Below, piece by piece: positions 30,915-44,200 of a stretch of 64,000 nt of DNA. This DNA is from Acanthaster planci. Its lineage: Eukaryota > Echinodermata > Asteroidea > Valvatida > Acanthasteridae. The stretch's first letter is position 1; each line of letters starts with the position of its first letter. The DNA lies in the NCBI RefSeq assembly GCF_001949145.1, contig NW_019091375.1:135254-199253 (forward strand). Reading direction: 5' to 3'. Under the pieces are notes generated by a model. The model saw only the letters and a list, made by a program, of their open reading frames with translations, ran no database searches and had not been told where the DNA came from. The translations under genes and the position numbers were made by a program.

Positions 30915-33900
30915 TTAACGGTAAGATTTCTGGTAGCGAGCACGAGCTCCTGGTCCACCGAATTTCTTGGGCTCACATCGCCTGGGATCGGCAACCAAGA
31001 GAGATCTGTCGTACTGGATCAGGATGTCTCGTATCTCTTTCTTTGAAGCCTCGTCAACATCTGAAACAAAAAAGCACATATGCAGAAGCCTGGTACTCAA
31101 TTCTGTGCTTTCCAAAAGTTTTAAACACAATGTTTCGTGTTACAAATTGTTTCAGCCATGTGTTGCTGAAGATGGACAAAAGTATAATTGAAAACACTGT
31201 TTGAATATGAGGCCAAACCAAAATTAGTTGTGTTTCCTATTACACTGAAAAATAAATTAGGGTGGTTGGTTGGGTAAAATGTTTATTTTTTACTCTAAAT
31301 TTTTATAGCCCAAAATATAAGGGTCGGATGATGGTCTGTATTGTTTTTTTTTGGGGGGGGGGATTTGTAACAGGTACTAAGTCAGTGTCAGATTCATACT
31401 GTACATGTGCTCGCCAATAATACATATCAGCTCTGTGATTGAGCAGTAAAGCAGCTGGTTGTTGAAATACAAACACACAAGAGCTGTCCATCTCATGCAA
31501 AAAAAATAAATAAAAGAATACAATGAACAGGACGATGTACATAAAATTAGGCTCTGAGCATGGCACATAAGTTTTATATTTGATTGATTTGTTGAATAAA
31601 AAGATACAGGTTCCACGCGATATTCCAGGTTGGGTCGGGTAACAGGAAACACAGCTATTTTTTTGTTTGGCCTGAGTGCATGTATGCATGAGGAGGAGAC
31701 TTACACTTCTGGTAGTAGGAGACCAAAGCCTTGGAGATGGCCTGTCTGATGGCATAGATCTGAGCAATACGACCTCCTCCTTTGACACGTACCCTGATGT
31801 CAACGCCTTGGAATCGTTCCTTGCCCAGTAAAAGAACAGGCTCCATCAACTGAAGAACACAAACAGAAAAGAACAATGTTAAACCCCTAGTATAATCCAA
31901 GTTAGTTTGCAGGTAGCCATTTAGAATCCTGTACAATCCACTGTAAAGAATAAACAGACACATTCTTTGTACTTCAACCTTCACTTGGCAAAAAGTTGGA
32001 ATTTTGAAGGATCAGACATAAGTTGCAGTGAAACCTTCTAAAATAGCAAAATCAAGTCATCATGCTGTTTGAAATTAACAAAAATGACACTTAACTCCTC
32101 ATCCTCAGATTGTTTTCAATTTTCATCTGCATAATCTTACTCAACAAGTTCACAATGATGTCAACTTGCCAGTGCACTGCAGTGAACAGCCACGACCAGA
32201 GTCAATTTACTGTCATCATAACCCAAAAGGCAGATTCCGTCCTTCCCCCCCCCGAACTGGGCTGTGCCTCCCAAATTTTTAAACTGGACATGCATGACAA
32301 GACACTACTCATCATTGCAAATGTGAAGTTTGAAGTCAATCAGATATTAGTTTTTGTTGCATTGCAGCCCGTGAGCATAAGAGCACAACTGTGGAAAAGT
32401 TTACAATTTTTGGCTGGCCCGTCTCGGAAAAATGCACTCTGCACAAGAATGTTTGATTTTCACAAAATTTGTGTCAAATTGACCGCAGACAGTTGCTCTA
32501 AAACTTCTAAAGGCTCAGCTCCTAAAAAAAAAATACACAATGGTAATATCAGAAAAAATGTTGAAGGACCAAACCAAGCTCTTTTAGGGTTAAGCTGAGA
32601 CTGACCTTGTACTTGAGCACTCTTGGCTCAATCATCTCCAGTGGTTTGCCATTCACTCGTAACACACCCTTGCCTCGCTTGCAGTGGGCGACTGCTGTGG
32701 CAGTTTTCTACACAAACAAATTCAATGTGCAATTACGATGGGCTGACATCAGCTTGAGACTGAGCAGGCGGTTAATATGTCATATCAGGAACACAATGTA
32801 ACACAGTCAACATGTGCACCAACACTTCCAACAGAAGTCTAGCTAGGCTTATCACCAGTGTCCTTTTTTGCCATTTAGTTTTGATTTTTTTTTCAGGTGT
32901 TAAATCACATAAACTTTGCTGGAAATCCTTACTTCTAATTTTGTTCTTTAAGTTTCAGGACTGTGCTGCCAACTAGCCATGATAGTGTGTGTCTTCAACC
33001 ATCAAAATTGGAAGAAATTCAGTTTCAACTGACATCCCCAAAATGTCTCAATACTTAAGTACGTGTAGTGTTAAAACCAGAACACAGTGAAAAATATCCT
33101 ACACAAATTGGCATGAAGCGGCCACAGAGGGCACAAGGATCATTTCATTACCTGACGTCATCGACCTCGCTGTGTGAGGCAGTTTTCATGAACGAAAATG
33201 CACGCGCATGCCCTCATGCTTAGCATTGGTACCTTGATTCAGTTCCGTTCCGATAGAACTGGCAACAAGCTTTCCATGGGTACCAAAATCGTACGATTTT
33301 GCGGATTCCTTCAACATAAACTGCGATTTCTTTGATGCAAAACTGAGGACCGACACCTTGCTGATTCCCTGGTGGCAAGGGAAGTTTGCCAAGTTATATT
33401 TGGAAAGCTGTTTATGTATGATACAGCACCACTGGCTGAACATGCTCGGGACAAAATAGGGAATCGTTGGTGGTACGTTTCACAGACATGAGACAAAGAG
33501 TGATGAGTGCACCGCATGAATATGCAAGATCGCTATGGGATTTCAATGCACCCTACAAGCGTGGTCATATGCACGTACATGCGTGCGGATCGACACGTAG
33601 CGGTTGTTGACTTGCTCAAACTGCTCCAGCAGTATGTGTGTAGTGCATCCATGATACGAGTGCAGACGATGAGCTTGCGTGTTATTGCCATGTGGTTGCT
33701 GTGAGTGTGATGTCACCAGCTCAGCGAGCGCGTGCAGGCTGAGCCAAACAACGATCGTCGTTCTAACGCTATGCCTAGCCATGTTACAGTACCAATGGGG
33801 AAATTTTCGCTACGAAGAACTCCAGAACATGCGAAGTTTTCATGACATGTGGAAAGCTAATTTGATTTTGGACTGAGTGAAATGCAACTTGTAAGAAGTT

Positions 33901-34285
33901 AAACAACCAAGTACAAAAAAATGTAGACACAGTCTCTAATGATCATGGTAGACATGACTGCTGCCACCAAGATTTGTATAAGAACTTTTCAACTAGGCCT
34001 ATTTAATGTCACAATTTTTCAAAGTTATCATGGTTATTTGTTTGCTTGTTCAGCATTCATGGCAGTTTGGTCTTTACCTTTAAGTTTTCAAATTACATGC
34101 ATTCGAAAATTTGCCCTGAAAAGTGAACAATTAAAAATAAAATTTAAAAACGAAGAGAACAAGAAATCCAGCTCATTAAGTTTTTCACCCACATCACAAG
34201 AGGGCGCTATATCCATTTTAACGAGTGGAATCCTTACCTTACGCCCGAAAACTTGAACCGACTCTACTGGGGCTTTCTGAGACAT
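30915..34285 (-). CDS. RPS16: RPS16, small ribosomal subunit protein uS9
   Basis: Four coding exons on the minus strand: 34285-34238, 32707-32606, 31849-31705 and 31060-30915, giving 146 aa as in human. It starts [16 protein letters not shown], continues with [19 protein letters not shown] and [20 protein letters not shown], and ends [10 protein letters not shown]; the last Arg contacts the P-site tRNA in uS9 proteins. The sequence before the start codon (TCGTTTTCAG then AACC) looks like an acceptor, so a non-coding first exon probably lies upstream, as often in ribosomal protein genes. Intron 1 is 1.5 kb; no convincing snoRNA was found in the introns, although a C/D-like motif pair exists at 32012-32063. 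The gene is divergent from TYMS. Confidence 0.97.
34195..34209 (+). promoter_or_regulatory. CTCF-like motif in RPS16 intron 1
   Basis: CACAAGAGGGCGCTA, 29 bases inside RPS16 intron 1 and close to the divergent RPS16/TYMS promoter. The GAGGGCGCTA core is shared with the motifs at 30346 and 42291. Confidence 0.35.
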
Positions 34286-35573
34286 GGTTCTGAAAACGAA
34301 TACACAAAATGAAAGGTCATTATTCCAAGTTTTATTTCACCTCATTCAAATAAAACTACGAACAACAGTTATACGATTTATGACATCTTTTACTACAGCG
34401 ACATTATCACCATACATATCCAGTGTGTGTGTGAAGCCGAAAGAGGTCGACGACGTGACGGGTTTCTCTGACTTAGGTCAATGCAAGTCTTTTCTACGAC
34501 ATAATTGTCAAACTAAAATATGAACATATTTACTGAAATGTATATGACAAAATATATTAGAAATTAGCTATTTTAAGTTATTCAAGTGTTGGTAATGCTT
34601 TACTTATCTGTAAAACCCTTCTAAAAATGCTCCACCTCTTTAATTATCTGCAAAAACTGTTTTATTCATTTATGTCAAAGGTTGTGATTTTTGACCAATC
34701 AGAATTTTCGCTTCGCTGTCCGCGGGAATCTCGAGGTCTTAGCAAGCAGCAAGGCGCGCCGTATTTCGCGCCAGAAGACAAGTTATAAACAACGGAGATC
34801 GAGAGGTGAGTCCAACCACGGGGGAAGTTGGCGGTGCATCAGCGAGGGGTATGTAACTCTGAAAGTCTATAAATATGATTAAGAGGTAGGAGAGATCAAA
34901 AAGAAAGTACTGTAACAGAATTCACCCAGAAAACAGACGCTTTTTGATGTTGTTTATAGGCCTACTTGATAATCGTGCACAGTCACAATTGACAAACCAT
35001 GACATGCATATGAGACCGTGGAGTAAGGAACCTCCACTCGACTAACAACTAAGTAAAGTAGGCCCCAAGTCTAACTTCAAGCCTCTAAGTGGTACCATGA
35101 CTAGTACTAATAAGTGTTTTTAAGTGAACGATTTGGTTTTCCCCCTCCTAAATTGAACTTTTCTGAACATGCTTTTGCTTTGTGATAGCTAATATTATTA
35201 TTATGATGATGTAAGGTGACCACTAGTACTACTAGCTTGACTAGGGAATAAACAGTGTCCGTATAATATATATCATATGATCAGATGATTGATTATGAAG
35301 CTCTTCCCTTCCCCAAGGACCCAAGTAATGACCGAGGGCATAGCATGTATGGGAAAGCTAGTAGTAGTAGTACTAGCATGACTAGGCCTAGTAGTTACAA
35401 TATCATGGTTAGAATGGTTAGGCTTGGGGCTTTTTTCAGTTTTGTCAGCATAGTCAGTTGCCTTGCTTTTTTGACCAGGTTGAGTGACCTTTTGATTTAT
35501 ATTTTCTCACTCTCAACAGAATTTTGACAGAATTTTAAGAAAGACCGAATCATCAAATAGGTCTACCTACAAA
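34286..35573. promoter_or_regulatory. Divergent promoter region RPS16 / TYMS
   Basis: The most promoter-like part is 34690-34810: a CCAAT box (GACCAATCAG, CCAAT at 34695-34699), CpG-rich sequence and TTTCGCGCC at 34764-34772, a near-consensus E2F site. A good donor follows at 34806 (GAGAG then GTGAG), and an acceptor at about 35519 (CTCTCAACAG) precedes the TYMS start by 54 bases. I infer a TYMS 5' UTR exon ending at 34805. RPS16 transcription in the other direction likely starts in the same CpG-rich block. Confidence 0.55.
34764..34772 (+). promoter_or_regulatory. E2F-like site upstream of TYMS
   Basis: TTTCGCGCC matches the E2F consensus TTTSSCGC. Thymidylate synthase genes are classic E2F and S-phase targets in animals. 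It lies 41 bases upstream of the inferred non-coding exon donor. Confidence 0.5.
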
Positions 35574-37938
<2,365 letters not shown>

Positions 37939-39414
37939 GACTGGTTGAAATTTTCAAAATGAATAATTTGGTTGATTTTCATATTTTGAATACATGGACT
38001 ATGCAAACTTCCTATGACAAACCAAATTGCTGAATCAGGATTACGTCTTTAAGCTGGACCCTACTAAACTAAACTTGGACTTAGAGCTACTAAAACACGC
38101 TAACATTCCTATGCAACATGCTTGAATGCTCTCGGCAAAATATGCTCAGGGTGAAGGGAATTTACTTAGATATTTGGTTTGTGACCAATGCCAGTGTGCT
38201 CAGCAATCAACATTAGATCTTTGAAATCAGATCTTTTGTAAGAACTGCGTGTATTCTAAGGGCTGCAGCCTCTTTAATGCACAACAAAAGCAAAATGTCT
38301 TCCAGTGAAGTGATGTTCTTCAACTTCACATTGTCTTTTTAATGTACAGCACAAGGATGACATTTCTCCAAAGTATATATGAAACCTGTGAGCAGTATCA
38401 TAGATTTTTTGTAATTTCATACATTATGTTCATATTTTGTGATATTTTCTAGGCTTTCTGGACGTTCTAGTTGTGAGAAGTATACGTGGTCTCAGCAAGT
38501 ACATCTTGATATTGAAAGTATTTACAGTCCATTGCACACGGCAAGTTTGATCAAAGACTGCAGTTAACCATAGTTGGACTAACTTTGAATGCATGCTAGT
38601 CAATGGTTTGACTAGTCTAGTCAGCTATTCGTGACCAGCCTATCGAGATTGGTCGCATCATTGGTTGCTATAAAGAGAGGACCAGTGATAAGAAAAATGC
38701 ACATGCTTGTCACCAGTAAACGACCATTTTCACTTGTATTTCTGCCAGTTTGCCCTTGGGCTTCGTGCGGCCAACCTTTCTCCCCTTCTGCCTGGAGACC
38801 TGACAGTGGCTGACAAGGGTCGCTCACACTTCAACTTTACCACACATGCGCTAGGTATGTCACAAACTGACGTCTAGTCAACTGGTGGTCCCTGATCAAA
38901 CTTGGCCATTGTTGCTAATCTACACAGGTATATTTACACTGTCTGATTTTCACATGAAATATGGATGGTTTTTCCCAGCAAAATTTCATGTTATGAAGGT
39001 GAACCAAAATGTTAAACCATTAGAGAAGGTTTTTGCTGTTCATATCTATGACAATACTAATGTACATCCACTTTTATGCATAAACCCTGATAGTTCTCAA
39101 TCCTTGGCCAGTGGAGAATTGAAAACTATTGGGGATGAGGTAGATTAGTAGATTTGCTTTATTTGAATACTTTTTGTACTTCTGTAGTCCTTTAAGGTTT
39201 TGGACAATTTGATCATCAAATGACATTTGAAATCTATGCAGTCTGTTCTCAAGAGTGCATGTGGGCGTTGTTACACTCTGCAATAATGGCAATACATTTT
39301 AAATGGGTCGAGCTTAATCTGGGGAAAGTTCATTTTAAAGTTCGGTGCTGCTCACAAACTAACAGAAACCAAATACATGCACATGTAAATCGTTTTTGAC
39401 ATCGAGAAGTTCAT

Positions 39415-39420
39415 TTTATT
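39415..39420 (-). promoter_or_regulatory. Candidate AMBRA1 polyadenylation signal
   Basis: AATAAA on the minus strand, 1.8 kb beyond the AMBRA1 stop. It would imply a long 3' UTR; an earlier signal cannot be excluded. Confidence 0.3.
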
Positions 39421-41000
39421 CTCCACAGGAGAAATTTGTACATACATATATTTGTACCGTTACAGGTTTTGCTGTTTCACCTGTCTCACATAGTTTAAAA
39501 CTCTCCCTATCTTTATAGTTGTGAATATTAAAAGAAACGGTGCTAAACGTTCACATTCTTGGTGTCTCTGATCAGAATCAAAATGTCATGAAAATGTTCA
39601 AATATTAGGCAAACCAAAGTTGGTAACTTAAATTTATGACTTCTACCACACGACCACTTTTAATATCTTCTGAACTCTAAAAACACAAAATCACAACTGA
39701 CATAATCTTGGGCCATAAAATGCATTCATTCATTTAAATAAAAATCAGACCCACAAATAAATGAGGAATGTTTTGTTTATATTTGAAACCCTTCAGATAC
39801 ATTGTATTTAAAACGAAAGTAAAAACATCTAATGTCGGCATTTCACACTTTCCCAAGAACTGTTGAAAACGTGAAGCATATACATGTACAACATAGAGCT
39901 ATATATAGAAACTAGAGCGTTAAACTTCTCATTCTCTGTGCGGAGAAAATTTGACATTGTCTTGGGCGCAGACATTTTGAATCCATGTGTATGCTTGTAG
40001 AACATTAAAAATCAGATAGAATGGATATTGAATTGTGTATTCTAAATGCGATGCACAATTACAAAACATGCTAATGTCAGCGTGTCTTTTATATAAAGAC
40101 GCACATGTACAGAGCAATAGCACATGTTTATTTACATCCATAGCTGATTATATTAAAATGAATGTTTCCCTAACATTCAAGCAAGGTTTTCCGATTCTGT
40201 ATGTCTTTCGATGAATAAGTTCAGGAAAAAGTTATTCCCTTAATTCAGAGTTGACGGCTCTGGAGTGGCAGCTGTCGTGCGCATAGGGTATCAGATTAAA
40301 AAAACATCAAGGCAAAACGTGCAGCGCATACACACACGTATATGTGTTTTGACGCAGAGCAAAATGAAATGCTCATTTACTGATTGTACGTTCAGGTCGT
40401 TTGCATATCTTTTTTGTTGACATATCATTTTAGAATACAGACACAGATGTGCAATTAGCCATACAAAATTTCGAGTTTTCCATAAGTTTGTGGACAAACA
40501 CGGATGCGCCCAGCAGGCATCACTTTGTACATGAGTCTGCACTGTCGTTTTCATATATTGCTCTATGGTATACATGCAGTTAGTGTTGTCCATTCAGCTC
40601 CTTTAATACCAGATGGTCCAAGTGTAAACAGGGATTGTGTAATACTCAGAAACATCTCAGCTCCAAGAAATAATGCCCATCTTAAAGCATACTTCAACTT
40701 GAAATGTCAGCCAGGACAATAATTGTTTGTGTACTTTCCATACGCAGGAAAAATAAGAGACAGTAATACTAAACAAAAATTATTTATCAAAGCAGAAGTA
40801 GTTTCTCTGAAGATATGACCCTTTCATTCTCCTACCCTCTGAGCTCTTGCAACTAATCCCACATCCAGACCTTACCTCAATCATTGTTGAGGACCCTCCT
40901 GCATTGAATGTTGATGCTTAGCCCTTCATCAAACTTAATAACACCACTACCATCGATCTTTTGAGCTAACGAACATGCTTATCACTCAACCACACAAACA

Positions 41001-41045
41001 GTGCCCTCTTCTGTACGTGCACAGCGCCCTCTTTTGTATGTGCAC
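41001..41045. repeat. Two-copy 24-nt direct repeat with GCCCTCTT core
   Basis: AGTGCCCTCTTCTGTACGTG and AGCGCCCTCTTTTGTATGTG (each shortened here) are consecutive imperfect copies, both followed by CAC. The minus strand of the second reads AAAGAGGGCGCTG, resembling the CTCF-like motifs elsewhere in the window. It lies in the AMBRA1 3' UTR. Confidence 0.75.
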
Positions 41046-41248
41046 GATACAATTCTTATATAAACCCTTTTCAGATCTCTAATGTACACTTGTTCTAAGA
41101 TCCATCTTCTTGTACATGCAATATACATCAAAATTTCCCATAATCTCCTTAAAAACCATGTGATCTACATCCAGCCTTTCACCGTTGGCTGTCATCAGAG
41201 GGAACAGTGTCCTCTGAGTCCGTCACTGACAGCAAATGACAGGATTAC

Positions 41249-44200
41249 CTATCCTTGCTGCTGTTCCTCAGTCTGTGTCGCTGTGCTGCTAAACAGCGCC
41301 CTCTGTGGTGTCTGAGTCCCCCTGGCCCTCCTATCTGGTGTGGAAGCTCCACCTCCAGATGAGGAGGGATGATGTAGGCCTAAGTTCCTCAGACCAAATT
41401 CCTGATACATATAGGTGTAGCTACGTCTGCGATGGACCAGATCATGACGTGGGTAGTCATCTACGGACAAGTAGTCTGACCGGTAACTTTGGTCAGTACT
41501 AGAGTCATCTGGTGCTGTAAAATTCCTGAGAAAAGCAAACACAATTCAAAATAAAACCAACAAATATGCAGTTTAACACAATTTGAGTTCAAAACCTAGA
41601 CAGACACCTGCACGAGTGCTTGGTAAATGTAGAATAAATTAATAGGCCAATGTATTCTTAATACCAAGCCTGGCTTTATGTATGCTTCCCTATGGAACTT
41701 TAAATCTGTTGTCCTCATGAAGCTCTCATAGGAAAGTACACAAGTAAAGGGTGACATCATAAGTCCATGAACCAATTTCTCCACAACTTACGCTGGTGAG
41801 CATATTCTAAGATCACCCCTGTTTGTCCCGTAGACAAGTCCAACCCCAGGCTGTGGTATCCACTTAACGGTATTCACACTGACGTGGTGACGCCTCTCCT
41901 GATCATTACAGCTATGATCCACATCACAGACATACAGTAAGGAGTCCTCTGATGCACCTTCTTTATGCAACTTGTAGATCATTCCAATCAACTACAAGAA
42001 TAATCACAAGTTGGAATTACTGCTTAAGGTCTGTGAATAGACAGACGACGCTGTTTGGATTATCGCTATGTGATGCATTTATGACATGAACATTCTCATA
42101 TTGAAGCTCAGGCCAAGGTGGCAGTATCTAATGACAGCTTACCTGTTTGGATGCCATGTGGAGATGTAGTTTGCGAGAAGCTAAACCAACAATGACAAAA
42201 CCACTCAAAGGGGAAATATTGACTGTGATGGCATTGGGACCTGGAACACAAAACACAGGGACAACACTGAACATATGAACCATCACATGAGCGCCCGAGG
42301 GCGCTATTACAGACCATTATTTTCCCAACATAAATGTGCTTATGAAAGGTCCAATAATGTTGTAAGTATAAGGAGTAAATCTTGCCTTGTATTTAAATAT
42401 AAACTCACCAAAACTCCTGGTGTAGAGCACATCACCAAAGTTGTGGGGCATGAGGGAATAGATGGCAAGCACACCGTCCTCAGGGAAACCAAGAGGGCTA
42501 GGTACAAAGGCTGCCAAGTAACGGCCATCTTGAGAAATGTCACAGCTGGCATCATTGTGAAGTTTGCAATGGGGAACAATGACATTATGATCCGCTGTGT
42601 ATTAAATGACATCAAAAAGATGTTATCATATGCACATGTGTAAGTCTGTATCTATCACAAGTGTGTTGCGTATGATGACTTTTCTACAGAATGTGTACAA
42701 AACTAACATTTCATGAGAGAGAAAGGCACATGATTACGGGTGCTTGATAGAGACATAACTGGAACAGGCACTATTTTGAAAAATTACTTTGAGCGTACAT
42801 GTAGATGAATGGCGTCTATAAATAGAGCTAACAGAGAAGGGAACCGAAGGTAAATGAGGGGAGGGAGGATGACTTGCTGGGCTTACCATCACTGATATCT
42901 GGCAGCTCAAACTCAGAGAAATCCCACCACTGCAACCTGTAGGTTGTATTGCTGATGTTATTCGCAACAGCTGTCTCTCCGCGACCAGCAAAAGCACCTG
43001 GAATTGAAGAGATTGAAACTAAATATCAACCTTGATGTAGGGAACTCCCCCCAGGATGTATGTAAAATTATATTGAAATCAGAGGATTTGGGACTGCTAA
43101 CGCTATTGTATGTTAACACAAGTAATAACGCATTCTTCTCTTTGCACAGAGACAATAGTGACACAGCAGTGTACTTACTCGCAATAGCTCGGTTGATGGT
43201 AGCATGGATCATGGGAGGTGGTGGTTGGTACGTCTCATCAAAGATACTGTTCCTTGGATGATGAAGATGACCAGAAAACTGACCAGATAATCTACTGCAA
43301 GGGTAGACAAGTATCATACAGAATATGCATGAAGTCAGATGGGAAGCAAGTCTTAGAAAATAGTCTAATTGATGAGCGACAAGAATGGCAGGCAGTTAAA
43401 ATGTTTTTGGTCTGTGTTTACTCTTCTTCCAAATCTATTTAACGTATCCTAGGGTTGAGTCAATTCATATAATTCAGTATTCGAAAATTTGACCTTCAAT
43501 TCGACGGAATATCCGAATATTCGGTCCTACCGACCGGCAGATTGTTTATGAACAAACCAATGTATAAAAATCAGTTGCAATACTACACATAATTGTACAT
43601 TATAATCAATATAATAACTTCTAACATCTAGGAGTATCTCCAGCCACGATTTACATGTAGCAAGATTTTAGAGATGAACAAGACTTCTGGCCCTGTTAAA
43701 AATTTCTATTCCTTTTAAATTGTTTAATGAATAGTTTACTTTTTGAATCATTGAAAGATTCCTGTCACTTTTCATTTAATGTGCTTGAAACAAGCCTTCA
43801 TAGTGCCATTTTTCTCATTTAAAACAAAAGAAAATATTCCAGTCCTTTTCATGGATTTGCATTCGAATATTCAAATTTGGAAAATAATATTCAAATATTC
43901 GATAATCAATCAAATATTTGGTTAATCAGATATTCGGCACAGCCCTAATGCATCCTGTGGCTTTGGTTTGTCCCCCCCAATGTCATCATGTGCCAGTTGG
44001 AGAGAGTACGCAGTCTTACCCAAGCTGTGCACGTAGAGGTCCTTGACGAGATTGTCTCAGTAAGCGACGTTGTACCCTAGCTGCCATGTCCATTCTTTCT
44101 ACATCTGTCATCTGACGCGAAGGTTGGTTCAAGAGGGCTAGGTGAAGCTGTCTACGTGTGTGTAGAGGAGCAACGCGACGAGCACCATATATCACTCCAG

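Larger units (their letters stand above)
37939..41248. other. Convergent 3' region TYMS / AMBRA1
   Basis: No coding region is supported. The left part is TYMS 3' UTR and flank; the right part is AMBRA1 3' UTR, with a minus-strand AATAAA at 39415-39420 and more proximal signals possible. A pair of GCCCTCTT-containing repeats lies at 41001-41045. Confidence 0.45.

Noticed and set aside
32110-32598. 162-codon open frame on the plus strand
   Set aside because: It lies antisense in RPS16 intron 2, has low-complexity Lys/Ser content and no recognisable domain.
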